Assembly (NCBI GenBank): GCA_002345565.1
Contig: DDVS01000001.1
Location: 180,712-244,711 of the forward strand
Source of the DNA: Flavobacteriales bacterium UBA2306
GTDB taxonomy: Bacteria > Bacteroidota > Bacteroidia > Flavobacteriales > Weeksellaceae
DNA: 64,000 nucleotides
Direction of reading: 5' to 3'
Numbering within the stretch: position 1 is the stretch's first letter; each line of letters opens with the position of its first letter. Below are positions 56,505 through 64,000 of the stretch, one piece after another. A program made the translations under genes and the position numbers. The notes under the pieces were generated by a model. The model searched no databases. It had not been told where the DNA came from and was given only the letters and a program-made list of their open reading frames with translations.

Positions 56505-56628
56505 CCACAAAAGTCACAAAGTCATATCTTTCTTAAGTTTTGGCAAAGTTCAAAAAAGTTTTTTTAAGTTAGCTGTTTGTTTTTTTTCCAGATTTTTATT
56601 TTTTTCTTTTGTGACTTTTTTGATTCAA
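56505..56628 (+). repeat. Palindromic intergenic repeat, copy C (weaker)
   Basis: Between DUF4286 and the ABC1 kinase gene. CCACAAAAGTCACAAAG on the left is inverted as TTCTTTTGTGAC on the right, with TTCTTAAGTTTTG inside. The order CACAAAAG, CTTAAGTTT, TTCTTTTGTGAC is the same as in the reverse complement of copy A, but the CTGTTTAA ends are not recognisable. Confidence 0.4.
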
Positions 56629-56691
56629 TGATTTTCTAGACAGTAGGAATAATTTTTGGAGTTACTTTGTAGCTCCTTTATTTTTATCAAT

Positions 56692-58326
56692 ATGTTCGAC
56701 AAACAACATCGAAAACTGAAAAGATCTGCCAAATTAATCTCCGTATTAAGTAAATACGGATTCAAGGATTTAATTGCAAGAATGGGAAAAAAGCCAGAAG
56801 TGAATTCTGAAGAAATAATTTCTAAAGGCACAATCTATGAAAGAATCAGATTGGTTTTAGAAGAGTTAGGGCCGACTTTCGTAAAGTTGGGTCAGACATT
56901 CAGTAATCGGGAAGATTTGTTGCCAGCAGAATTGATTCAGGAATTGCAGAAACTTCAGGACAAGGTAGAAGTTGTAGATATGAATGTTGAAGAGATTTTG
57001 GAAAACGAATTCAATATTTCTGTCAAAGAACATTTTTTAGAAATTATCACAAAACCTTTGGCGACGGCTTCTATTGCACAAGTTTATAAAGCGACTTTGA
57101 TTTCTGGCGAAGAAGTGATTCTGAAAATTAAAAAACCAGATGTTTTATCGGTGATTGAGGATGATTTATTGTTGATTAAAGATTTAATCAAACTCATTTC
57201 AAATTATTCCGAAATTGCTTCAAAACTGAATTTGAAACAAGCTATCGCCACTTTTGAAAAGTCTTTGCTTGAGGAAGTTTCATTGGTGAATGAAAGGAAC
57301 AACATCAAACAATTTGCTTTAAATTTTAAAAATAATAAAGAAACTTATGTTCCGATTGTTTATGACGAATTTTCCAATAATAATGTCCTTTGTATGGAGT
57401 TTATTGATGGGATTAAGGTTACAGACAAAACAGAACTTTTAAATCATAATATCGACCCAATCAAAATTTCTGAAGTTGGTTTGACGCTTTTCGTTTCTCA
57501 GATTTTGGATTACGGATTTTTTCACGCCGATCCGCACGCTGGCAATATTCTCGTTAAAAAAGATGGCAGAGTGGTCTTTATAGATTTTGGTGCGGTTGGA
57601 AAGATTCAACCAAATGATAAAGACATCCTTGAAAGCCTGATTGTTGCCTTCGTTGCGAAAAGTCCTAATAAAATTGTTCGTTCCCTTAAAAAAATGGCGG
57701 TCAGTTATGAGATTCCGGATGAGAGGCGATTTGAAAACGATGTAGATGAAGTTCTGGATTTTGTTCACAGTAGTTCTCTTAAAGATATTGATCCGCATAT
57801 CATCATTAATAAAATGAAAGATGTTTTAAAAGATAATCGAATCTATATGCCGGATTATTTTTACCTTCTGTTTAAAGGAATCGGTCTGATAGAAGGTGTT
57901 GGAAGAAGTATTAATCCAGATCTTGATATTGTAAAAAGTCTCCGTCCGTACACCAAGAAAATACTGACGAGAAAAATAAGTCCAAAAAAACTTTTCAAGA
58001 ATGGAATCGATAAAATGATCAATTTCACAGAAAACGTGGATGAAATCCCTAAAGAATTACGCTCGGTTTTACAGAAATTGGATGATAATAAATTCACCAT
58101 CTCAAGTGAAATCAAAAATATAGAGAAGACTAATCAACTTATTAAATCAAGTATCATTAATTTAATTTTAGCGATGATTCTTGGTGCAAATATTATTGCT
58201 ACTGCCATTGTTTTTGTTTCTGAATCAGGACCTAGAATTGGAGAGTTGTCTTTGGTAGCAATTTTGGGGTTTATATTTTCTATTTTCTTAGTTATACTTC
58301 TATTGTTGAGAATTACGAGAAAGTAA
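56692..58326 (+). CDS. ABC1/UbiB-family atypical kinase
   Basis: 544 aa from the ATG at 56692 (MFDKQHRKLKRSAKL). UbiB/AarF/ADCK fold: the family-specific FVKLGQTFSNREDLLPAEL (KxGQ), the Ala-rich nucleotide loop PLATASIAQVYKATL, catalytic HADPHAGNILV and metal-binding FIDFGAVGKI are complete. Two C-terminal membrane helices (SIINLILAMILGANIIATAI and LGFIFSIFLVILLLL) anchor it. In other bacteria UbiB supports quinone synthesis; here menaquinone or lipid handling is a guess. Single gene, flanked on both sides by palindromic repeats. Confidence 0.9.
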   Translation: MFDKQHRKLKRSAKLISVLSKYGFKDLIARMGKKPEVNSEEIISKGTIYERIRLVLEELGPTFVKLGQTFSNREDLLPAELIQELQKLQDKVEVVDMNVEEILENEFNISVKEHFLEIITKPLATASIAQVYKATLISGEEVILKIKKPDVLSVIEDDLLLIKDLIKLISNYSEIASKLNLKQAIATFEKSLLEEVSLVNERNNIKQFALNFKNNKETYVPIVYDEFSNNNVLCMEFIDGIKVTDKTELLNHNIDPIKISEVGLTLFVSQILDYGFFHADPHAGNILVKKDGRVVFIDFGAVGKIQPNDKDILESLIVAFVAKSPNKIVRSLKKMAVSYEIPDERRFENDVDEVLDFVHSSSLKDIDPHIIINKMKDVLKDNRIYMPDYFYLLFKGIGLIEGVGRSINPDLDIVKSLRPYTKKILTRKISPKKLFKNGIDKMINFTENVDEIPKELRSVLQKLDDNKFTISSEIKNIEKTNQLIKSSIINLILAMILGANIIATAIVFVSESGPRIGELSLVAILGFIFSIFLVILLLLRITRK

Positions 58327-58344
58327 TTTTTGCTGATATTTTTT

Positions 58345-58477
58345 AACACTTAAGTTTTAGTAACTAATAGATTAAAGTCACTCAAGAATAATTAAGTTTT
58401 GAAAATCGAAGATTGTCAGCTCAAGTGAACTTTATTTTAATTGTAGTTCTTTTTTAGTCTAAAGTGACTTAAGTGTT
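58345..58477. repeat. Inverted-repeat element, copy D
   Basis: Perfect 11-bp terminal inverted repeats AACACTTAAGT (58345-58355) and ACTTAAGTGTT (58467-58477) enclose 111 nt of AT-rich sequence with a further AAAGTCACT/AGTGACTT pair. It contains the CTTAAGTTTT word of the other copies but is otherwise divergent, so membership of the same family is tentative. It occupies half of the 273-nt gap before pnp. Confidence 0.45.
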
Positions 58478-58526
58478 TGAAAATATACCAGTTTTCAATA
58501 CATATTTATAATCCAAATAAATACCT

Positions 58527-58534
58527 TAAATTTG
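58527..58534 (+). promoter_or_regulatory. pnp promoter, -7 element
   Basis: TAAATTTG, exact TAnnTTTG, 65 nt before the pnp ATG. No clear -33 TTTG at standard spacing. The 60-nt leader could carry the post-transcriptional control usual for pnp, but no hairpin is obvious. Confidence 0.5.
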
Positions 58535-58599
58535 CACCAAATTTTAGACGAAAACATTAATTTAAAAGTGCTCAATACGGAGTACAACACAAACAATTT

Positions 58600-60834
58600 A
58601 TGAGTGCACCTCAAGCAATTACAGAGCTGATTACTCTTGCAGACGGCAGAGAAATCACAATCGAAACAGGGAAACTGGCAAAACAAGCTGATGGATCTGT
58701 AGTAGTAAAAATGGGCGGAACAATGCTTTTAGCAACGGTTGTAGCCAACAAAGAAGCCAATCCTGGTGTAGACTTTTTACCTTTAACAGTTGATTACAGA
58801 GAAAAATTCTATGCAGGGGGTAAAATCCCTGGAAATTTTTTCAGAAGAGAAGCTCGTCCTTCAGATCAAGAAATTTTAACGATGCGTTTGGTAGACAGAG
58901 TTCTAAGACCATTATTCCCTGAAGATTTCCACGCGGAAGTTCAGGTAATGATTTCATTAATTTCTTATGACGGACAGTCAATTCCTGATGATTTGGCAGG
59001 TTTGGCGGCGTCTTCAGCGATTGCGATTACTGATATTCCTTTCAACGGACCAATGTCTGAAGTAAGAGTGGTAAGAATCGATGGTCAACTTTCTATCAAT
59101 CCAAAGTTCGAAGATCTTGCAAAATCTGACCTTGATATTATGGTTGGAGCGACTAAAGATTCTATCGTAATGGTAGAAGGTGAAATGAAAGAAATCACTG
59201 AAGCAGAAATGCTAGAAGCGATTACTTTTGCCCACGAAGAAATCAAAAAACAAGTAGAAGCTCAGGAAAGATTAGCTCAGAAAGTAGGAAAATCATTCCC
59301 TAAAAGAGAATACAACCACGAAACTCACGATGAAGCCATCCGTGAGAAAGTGTGGAAAGAAACTTACGATAAAGTTTACGAAGTAGCTAAAACGCCTTCA
59401 AGTAAAGAAGAAAGAGGAGAAAAGTTCAAAGCGGTACGTGATGAATTTTTAGCTCAATATGTTGATGATGCAGAAGAATTGGAAAGAGTAACGCCTTTCG
59501 TAAAAGTATACTACCACGATGTGGAAAAAGAAGCGATGCGTCAGATGATTTTGAATGATAAAATTCGTCTTGATGGTCGTGATCCTCAAACGATTCGTCC
59601 GATCTGGAGCGAAATCGATTATTTACCAGGAGCTCACGGTTCTGCAATCTTTACAAGAGGAGAAACTCAGTCTTTAACGGCTGTAACGCTTGGTTCTGTG
59701 AAAGATGCAAATATGGTGGACAGTGTGATGGCTAATTATGACGAAAGATTCTTCTTACATTATAACTTCCCTCCATTCTCAACGGGTGAAGCTCGTCCTT
59801 TGAGAGGGACTTCAAGAAGAGAAGTGGGTCACGGAAACCTGGCTCAAAGAGCTTTAGCTAATATGATTCCTGAAGAAAATCCTTATACCATCCGTGTAGT
59901 TTCTGATATCCTTGAATCTAACGGATCATCTTCTATGGCGACTGTTTGTGCAGGAACTTTAGCATTGATGGATGCAGGTGTTCAAATCAAAAAGCCGGTT
60001 TCTGGTATTGCGATGGGATTGGTAACGGATGTTAAGTCTGGGAAATTCACTGTACTTTCTGATATCTTGGGAGACGAGGATCACTTAGGTGATATGGACT
60101 TCAAAGTAACAGGAACTGAAGACGGAATCACAGCTTGTCAAATGGATATCAAAATCCAAGGACTTTCTATGGATATTATGGAGAAAGCGCTTCTTCAGGC
60201 AAGAGACGGAAGACTTCACATTTTAAATAAAATCACTGAAACAATTGCTCAACCAAGAGAAGATGTGAAACCTCACGCTCCGAAGATGGTAATGATGGAA
60301 ATCCCTAAAGATTTCATCGGTGCTGTTATCGGGCCTGGTGGAAAAATCATTCAGCAGATGCAGAAAGATACGGATACCGTTATCGCTATCGAGGAAGTTG
60401 GAGAAATCGGAAGAATCGAAATTTCCGGTATCAGCAGAGAGAAAATCAATGAAGCGGTCGCGAAAATCAACGAGATTACTTTTGTACCGGTTGTAGGTGA
60501 AGTTTATCAAGGTAAAGTAGTGAAAGTAATGGATTTCGGAGCTTTCGTAGCGATTGCTAAAGGTACCGAAGGATTACTTCACATCTCAGAAATCGAGTGG
60601 GCTAGACTTGACAAAGTGCCTTATAAAGAAGGTGACGAAGTTGAGGTGAAATTTATGGGTTATGACGACCGTAAGAAAATGAAGCTTTCTAGAAAAGTTT
60701 TATTGCCAAGACCACCAAGACCTGAAAAGAAAGACGGTGAGCAAAGAGGTCCAAGACCAGAAAAAAAGGTAAACCCTGAAGGAAGAGACCAACCGGGCGA
60801 GCACAAGCCTTTGAACGAACCACAAGATCAATAA
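58600..60834 (+). CDS. pnp: Polyribonucleotide nucleotidyltransferase
   Basis: 744 aa. Two RNase PH domains (first near ETGKLAKQADGSVVVKMGGT and FRREARPSDQEIL; second, catalytic, near IRLDGRDPQTIRPI, FNFPPFSTGEARP-like YNFPPFSTGEARPLRGTSRR and GDEDHLGDMDFKVTGT). A KH domain (IPKDFIGAVIGPGGKIIQQM) and an S1 domain (VYQGKVVKVMDFGAFVAI) follow. It degrades RNA 3' to 5' with phosphate. The C-terminal 55 residues are a Lys/Arg/Pro/Gly-rich tail. rpsO, its usual neighbour elsewhere, is not adjacent here. Confidence 0.97.
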   Translation: MSAPQAITELITLADGREITIETGKLAKQADGSVVVKMGGTMLLATVVANKEANPGVDFLPLTVDYREKFYAGGKIPGNFFRREARPSDQEILTMRLVDRVLRPLFPEDFHAEVQVMISLISYDGQSIPDDLAGLAASSAIAITDIPFNGPMSEVRVVRIDGQLSINPKFEDLAKSDLDIMVGATKDSIVMVEGEMKEITEAEMLEAITFAHEEIKKQVEAQERLAQKVGKSFPKREYNHETHDEAIREKVWKETYDKVYEVAKTPSSKEERGEKFKAVRDEFLAQYVDDAEELERVTPFVKVYYHDVEKEAMRQMILNDKIRLDGRDPQTIRPIWSEIDYLPGAHGSAIFTRGETQSLTAVTLGSVKDANMVDSVMANYDERFFLHYNFPPFSTGEARPLRGTSRREVGHGNLAQRALANMIPEENPYTIRVVSDILESNGSSSMATVCAGTLALMDAGVQIKKPVSGIAMGLVTDVKSGKFTVLSDILGDEDHLGDMDFKVTGTEDGITACQMDIKIQGLSMDIMEKALLQARDGRLHILNKITETIAQPREDVKPHAPKMVMMEIPKDFIGAVIGPGGKIIQQMQKDTDTVIAIEEVGEIGRIEISGISREKINEAVAKINEITFVPVVGEVYQGKVVKVMDFGAFVAIAKGTEGLLHISEIEWARLDKVPYKEGDEVEVKFMGYDDRKKMKLSRKVLLPRPPRPEKKDGEQRGPRPEKKVNPEGRDQPGEHKPLNEPQDQ

Positions 60835-60845
60835 TCTTATACATT

Positions 60846-60873
60846 AAAACCACCGAATTCCGGTGGTTTTTTA
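60846..60873 (+). terminator. Terminator of pnp
   Basis: AAAACCACCG (60846-60855) and CGGTGGTTTT (60861-60870), loop AATTC, followed by T. Confidence 0.85.
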
Positions 60874-60901
60874 TCATTCTTAATTTAATAATTTTAAAAA
60901 T

Positions 60902-61234
60902 ATGATTTTAGAACAACTTAAAAATTCTCCGGAAACTATCGATTTCAAAGACGTGATTGCTTTTATTGATGAGAATTATGATTTCACGCCAACGAAATTC
61001 AACAATGGAGAAGCCGTAAATGAAGCCAATCAAAATAATGGTTCGTGCAAAGTTTTCAGTTTTGCAAAATTGAATTCACTGTCTAAAGATGAAACTTTGG
61101 CTTTATTCGGAGATTTTTATAGAATTGATGTTTTGCAAAATCCTGAAGGCACAGATCATCAGAATATCAGAAATTTTATCGAGTTTGGTTGGGATGGAAT
61201 TTCGTTTGAAGAAAAAGCTTTAAAAAATAAATAA
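60902..61234 (+). CDS. HopJ-family protein
   Basis: 110 aa, a member of the family named after the Pseudomonas type III effector HopJ (IDFKDVIAFIDENYDFTPTKFNNG, NQNNGSCKVFSFAKLN, LFGDFYRIDVLQNPEGTDHQNIRNF). Most members, including this one, are in bacteria without type III secretion. A cytosolic housekeeping or stress role is more likely than virulence. There is no signal peptide. It is a short gene after the pnp terminator, followed by two very small ORFs. Confidence 0.85.
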   Translation: MILEQLKNSPETIDFKDVIAFIDENYDFTPTKFNNGEAVNEANQNNGSCKVFSFAKLNSLSKDETLALFGDFYRIDVLQNPEGTDHQNIRNFIEFGWDGISFEEKALKNK

Positions 61235-61281
61235 TTTTTCATCTGGCCTACTTCTTGTAATGATTTCAGAAAATTTATCTT

Positions 61282-61392
61282 ATGAAATCTAGAATACTCA
61301 AAATGGCTTTAACATGGATTACGCCAATTGTAATTGGTTATATCATTAAAAAAGTTGAAGGAAAAACCAGTAAAAGTGCTACTAAAGCATAA
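61282..61392 (+). CDS. Small single-helix membrane protein, 36 aa
   Basis: ATG-started ORF of 36 codons (MKSRILKMALTWITPIVIGY, then IIKKVEGKTSKSATKA). It has one hydrophobic helix (ALTWITPIVIGYII) flanked by Lys/Arg. A perfect terminator (CCACTG/CAGTGG, T7) follows 6 nt after the stop, which supports real expression. It lies between the HopJ gene and another small membrane ORF. Function unknown. Confidence 0.6.
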   Translation: MKSRILKMALTWITPIVIGYIIKKVEGKTSKSATKA

Positions 61393-61398
61393 TAAATT

Positions 61399-61422
61399 CC
61401 ACTGTTTATCAGTGGTTTTTTT
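61399..61422 (+). terminator. Terminator after 36-aa ORF
   Basis: CCACTG (61399-61404), loop TTTAT, CAGTGG (61410-61415), T7. Confidence 0.85.
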
Positions 61423-61519
61423 ATTTACAAAAATTACTTTCTGATAAATTAATCACGTTTTTACCAGAAAATAAACATTTTGGCTCAGGTTTTGAATTTT
61501 CTTTACAAATAAATAAATT

Positions 61520-61684
61520 ATGAAACGATATATTAATTTAATTCCTATGTTTTTAATCTTAGGATTATTGACAAGCTGCGAAGCAGTGGAAACAATTTTT
61601 AAAGCCGGAATGTGGTGGGGAATTATCCTCGTGGTTGGAGTAATCGGTTTAATAATGTGGCTTTTATCAAGGGGTAAAAACTAA
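61520..61684 (+). CDS. Small lipoprotein with C-terminal helix, 54 aa
   Basis: ATG-started ORF of 54 codons. The N-terminus is a lipoprotein signal (MKRYINLIPMFLILGLLTSC, lipobox LLTSC, Cys20). A short linker (EAVETIFKAGMWWG) and one hydrophobic helix (IILVVGVIGLIMWLL) with a basic end (SRGKN) follow. The same lipobox-plus-helix layout is known in flavobacterial micro-proteins of unknown function. Its end abuts a strong bidirectional terminator. The start lies about 100 nt past the previous terminator, so it has its own promoter. Confidence 0.65.
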   Translation: MKRYINLIPMFLILGLLTSCEAVETIFKAGMWWGIILVVGVIGLIMWLLSRGKN

Positions 61685-61712
61685 AAAAGCGGGAAATATT
61701 TCCCGCTTTTGC
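61685..61712. terminator. Bidirectional terminator
   Basis: AAAAGCGGGAAA (61685-61696), loop TA, TTTCCCGCTTTT (61699-61710). It closes the 54-aa ORF and the convergent rhodanese gene. Confidence 0.85.
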
Positions 61713-61729
61713 TTTTTATAAAGTTATCT

Positions 61730-62017
61730 TTAAAGATTTTCCAAAGTCTGCCTAAGGTCATTGTAACCACCACCATTATAAACATTATCAAAACCTTGAG
61801 ATTTGTAAAACTCTGTTGCTTTTCCTGAACGGTTTCCTGAACGGCAAAAGAAAATAACATTTCCGTCCAAAGCTTTGATTTCATCGATGTGAGCTTCGAT
61901 ATCTCCTAAAGGTATATTATTAGCTTCTGCGATACTTCCATCCATTTCCAATTCCAAAGGTTCACGAACATCAATCAAATGATAGTTTCCCGCTTTCAAT
62001 ATTTCTTCTATTGCCAT
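61730..62017 (-). CDS. Single-domain rhodanese-like protein
   Basis: 95 aa. The rhodanese fold is complete: LIDVREPLELEMDGSI, IPLGDIEAHIDEI, and the active-site loop IFFCRSGNRSGKA with the catalytic cysteine. The end GFDNVYNGGGYNDL is usual. It moves a sulfane sulfur onto a thiol or cyanide; the partner is unknown. No signal peptide. Single gene with a shared terminator. Confidence 0.92.
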   Translation of the reverse strand: MAIEEILKAGNYHLIDVREPLELEMDGSIAEANNIPLGDIEAHIDEIKALDGNVIFFCRSGNRSGKATEFYKSQGFDNVYNGGGYNDLRQTLENL

Positions 62018-62119
62018 AATTTTAAATTTTTACTGTTTTAATTATAACAAAACTACAATATAAATTTCAAAAATTGAGTTTACTTTAAGATAAAAATTTT
62101 ATAAAAAACTTACCCAAAA

Positions 62120-62215
62120 ATCGAAGATTTAAAATTTTGCGACTTCAATTCCGAAATAATTATAGTAGAGGTTTTGCGACTTTGCGATGAAATTATAAAA
62201 CATTAATTTCGCAAA
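62120..62215. repeat. Degenerate TTTGCG-rich intergenic repeat, second copy
   Basis: ATTTTGCGACTTCAATTCCG and GGTTTTGCGACTTTGCGATG within the 204-nt gap before queG. It resembles the block at 39945-40045. AATTTCGCAAAAT just before the queG start may overlap its promoter region. Confidence 0.35.
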
Positions 62216-62221
62216 ATATTT

Positions 62222-63145
62222 ATGAATTCCAAAGAAAGACACACGCAACTTATCAAAACCAAAGCTTCTGCATTTGGGTTTCAGTCGTGTGGTATTTCAA
62301 AAGCCGATTTTTTGGAAGAAGAAGCATCTCATCTTGAAAATTGGTTGAAGAACAATCATCACGGCGAGATGAAATATATGGAAAATCATTTCGATAAACG
62401 TCTTGATCCTAGATTGTTGGTGGAAGGTTCCAAATCTGTAATTTCTCTAAGCTATAATTATTTTCCGGAAGAAAAACTTCAGAATGAGAATTTCAAAATC
62501 GCAAAATATGCTTACGGAGAAGATTATCACGAGGTTATCAAAGAAAAACTGAGAAATTTGGTTGCAGAACTTCAGGAAGAAATAGGAGAATTCTCTTTTC
62601 GTGTTTTTGTAGATTCAGCACCGGTTTTGGAAAAAGCCTGGGCCAAGAAATCCGGAATTGGCTGGGTGGGGAAAAACTCGAATCTGATTACCAAAAAATA
62701 TGGTTCTTTTTACTTTTTGGCGGAGATTATCTGTGATTTGGATTTAGTCGAAGATTCTCCCGTTACAGACCATTGTGGAAGCTGTACCAAGTGTATTGAT
62801 GCGTGTCCGACTCAAGCAATTATTTCTGATAAAATCATCGACGGAAGCAAGTGCATCTCTTACGCAACCATCGAACTGAAAGACCAAATTCCTGACTTTT
62901 TCAAAGACAAAATGGACGATTGGATGTTTGGATGCGATGTCTGTCAAGATGTTTGTCCTTGGAATCGTTTTTCGGCTCCTACTTTGGAAGAGAAATTTCA
63001 ACCAAATTCTCAGCTCAAAAACTTTACGAAACAAGAGTGGAAAGACATTACCCAAGAAGTTTTTTCCTCGGTTTTCAGAAAATCTGCGGTTAAGCGGACA
63101 AAGTTTGCAGGACTAAAACGGAATCTCGATTTCTTATCAGAATAA
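62222..63145 (+). CDS. queG: Epoxyqueuosine reductase QueG
   Basis: 307 aa. It reduces epoxyqueuosine to queuosine in the anticodon of GU(N) tRNAs using cobalamin and iron-sulfur clusters. The N-terminal cobalamin-binding part has FGFQSCGISKADFLEEE and DSAPVLEKAWAKKSGIGWVGKNS. Two 4Fe-4S motifs follow, DHCGSCTKCIDACPTQAI and CDVCQDVCPWN. It is shorter than E. coli QueG (379) because it lacks the C-terminal HEAT-like extension. This form is common in Bacteroidota. Other queuosine genes are not in the window. Confidence 0.95.
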   Translation: MNSKERHTQLIKTKASAFGFQSCGISKADFLEEEASHLENWLKNNHHGEMKYMENHFDKRLDPRLLVEGSKSVISLSYNYFPEEKLQNENFKIAKYAYGEDYHEVIKEKLRNLVAELQEEIGEFSFRVFVDSAPVLEKAWAKKSGIGWVGKNSNLITKKYGSFYFLAEIICDLDLVEDSPVTDHCGSCTKCIDACPTQAIISDKIIDGSKCISYATIELKDQIPDFFKDKMDDWMFGCDVCQDVCPWNRFSAPTLEEKFQPNSQLKNFTKQEWKDITQEVFSSVFRKSAVKRTKFAGLKRNLDFLSE

Positions 63146-63379
63146 AATCCCGTTTTATCGAGTTATTTTCTTTTTTGAACTCTTTTCGGTGCAACTTTTA
63201 CTCTAATTTTTAATCTTTTGTTGGATTGGCGTTTTTTCGGCATTTATTAGTGATTTTTCGTTATTAAATTTCAAAATAAATTTCCATAAATCCAAGAAAA
63301 ATAAAAAAAATTAACATTTCCATTTTGCTTTAAAAATTTTATTATCTTTAATGTTCTCTACGATTCGTAAAACAACCGG

Positions 63380-64000
63380 ATGAAAAAAATGCTGTTAATA
63401 ATCATAAAAATAATCGGCTTCATAATTGGAGTCGTTTTTTTGTATATCATTTTGGGATTATTGCTTCCATATATTCCCGTAAAAGCTAAAAAAACTAACG
63501 AACCAAAAACGATAGAATTGTACATCTTGACCAATGGTGTACATACAGATTTGGTGGTTCCTGTCAAAACAAAATATGTCGATTGGAGCGAGAAATTACC
63601 ATTCGAAAATACAAAAGGAAAACAGACGGATTTCAATTATATCTCTTTTGGATGGGGTGATAAAGGTTTCTATCTAGATACCCCAACTTGGGCACAACTC
63701 AAACCTTCAACAGCGTTCAAAGCCGCTTTTTGGTTGGGTGAATCTGCGATGCATTGCACTTACTATAAAAAAATGCAATTAGGAGATGATTGTAAAAAAA
63801 TGATGATAACTGAACAGCAATATCAAAATCTTATCAAATTCATAGATGATAAATTCGATAAAGACTTAAAAGGCAACTACATGCTGATAAAAACTGATGC
63901 AGTTTACGGAAATAACGATGCTTTTTATGATGCCAAAGGCAGTTATAACTTCACTTACACCTGCAATACTTGGGCAAATAATGGTTTAAAAGTAGCAGGA
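63380..64000 (+). CDS. DUF2459 (TIGR02117) family protein, 3' partial
   Basis: At least 207 aa, cut by the window end, starting at the ATG at 63380 (MKKMLLIIIKIIGFIIGVVF). An N-terminal membrane helix is followed by LYILTNGVHTDLVVPV, YISFGWGDKGFYLDTPTWAQL and NTWANNGLKVAG. NGVHTDLVVP and FGWGDKGFYL are the diagnostic strings of DUF2459, named in some genomes as urease-associated, though no urease genes are seen. Its predicted position is periplasmic, anchored in the inner membrane. A near -7 element (TATCTTTA) lies about 30 nt upstream. Confidence 0.85.
   Translation, partial: MKKMLLIIIKIIGFIIGVVFLYIILGLLLPYIPVKAKKTNEPKTIELYILTNGVHTDLVVPVKTKYVDWSEKLPFENTKGKQTDFNYISFGWGDKGFYLDTPTWAQLKPSTAFKAAFWLGESAMHCTYYKKMQLGDDCKKMMITEQQYQNLIKFIDDKFDKDLKGNYMLIKTDAVYGNNDAFYDAKGSYNFTYTCNTWANNGLKVAG

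Noticed and set aside
60902..61234. Type III secretion effector
   Set aside because: The family name HopJ comes from Pseudomonas, but no type III secretion genes are present and the family is widespread in non-pathogens.

Overview
The window is a stretch of core chromosome from a low-GC member of the Bacteroidota, most likely a flavobacterium of the Chryseobacterium/Epilithonimonas group (Weeksellaceae). The signs are a type IX secretion protein (PorQ), a GldI-like FKBP lipoprotein, a TamL-type BamA-family lipoprotein, a DAHP synthase with a C-terminal chorismate mutase, a monomeric isocitrate dehydrogenase, and repeated use of the Bacteroidota promoter pattern (-33 TTTG, -7 TAnnTTTG). Genus placement is inference. 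I see no rRNA, tRNA, CRISPR array, insertion sequence or prophage.

Layout. 1-6.6 kb: surface protein with MG2-like and TonB-plug-like parts, monomeric IDH, thiol peroxidase, TatC. 6.8-9.5 kb: three tandem paralogous secreted proteins. 9.5-16.3 kb: KdsD, RecQ, a GT4 glycosyltransferase, Nudix hydrolase, MnmD, IlvE. 16.4-18.1 kb: two periplasmic prolyl isomerases. 18.1-20.9 kb: heme oxygenase and bacteriophytochrome kinase. 21-26 kb: DUF1015-SerA and SerC, ferredoxin, LuxC-like acyl-CoA reductase. 26-31.5 kb: Frr/PyrH divergent from PorQ/Cmk, then small membrane proteins and a SpoU methyltransferase. 31.5-39.4 kb: TamL, an SRPBCC protein, SucA-SucB. 39.5-46.8 kb: dnaX, DAHP synthase/chorismate mutase with a leader, RsgA, a FadL-like porin, a Gly/Asn-rich lipoprotein. 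46.9-56 kb: ProS, DUF937-OmpA protein, Nramp transporter, Fsa, TPR protein, GyrA. 56-64 kb: DUF4286, an ABC1 kinase, Pnp, HopJ-like protein, two very small membrane ORFs, rhodanese, QueG, and a DUF2459 protein cut by the window end.

Most interesting signals. (1) A 42-codon ORF at 41934-42062 sits in a roughly 350-nt leader before DAHP synthase/chorismate mutase. It has 9 Phe, 7 Tyr and 1 Trp, so it looks like an attenuation leader peptide. (2) dnaX is interrupted at a run of ten A. The zero frame stops 9 nt later, just after the gamma-like core, and the -1 frame continues for about 208 codons of tau-like tail, suggesting programmed frameshifting or transcriptional slippage (a homopolymer sequencing error must be excluded). 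(3) A family of roughly 120-160 bp imperfectly palindromic intergenic repeats is present in at least two clear and two weaker copies. (4) Several genes appear to start at TTG or sit almost directly on their -7 element. This implies short-leader or leaderless mRNAs, and it explains why simple start prediction falls inside the promoter.

Genes are densely packed and separated by many strong hairpin terminators, often shared by convergent genes. Most products are housekeeping: TCA cycle, serine and aromatic amino acid synthesis, translation, RNA decay and envelope assembly.
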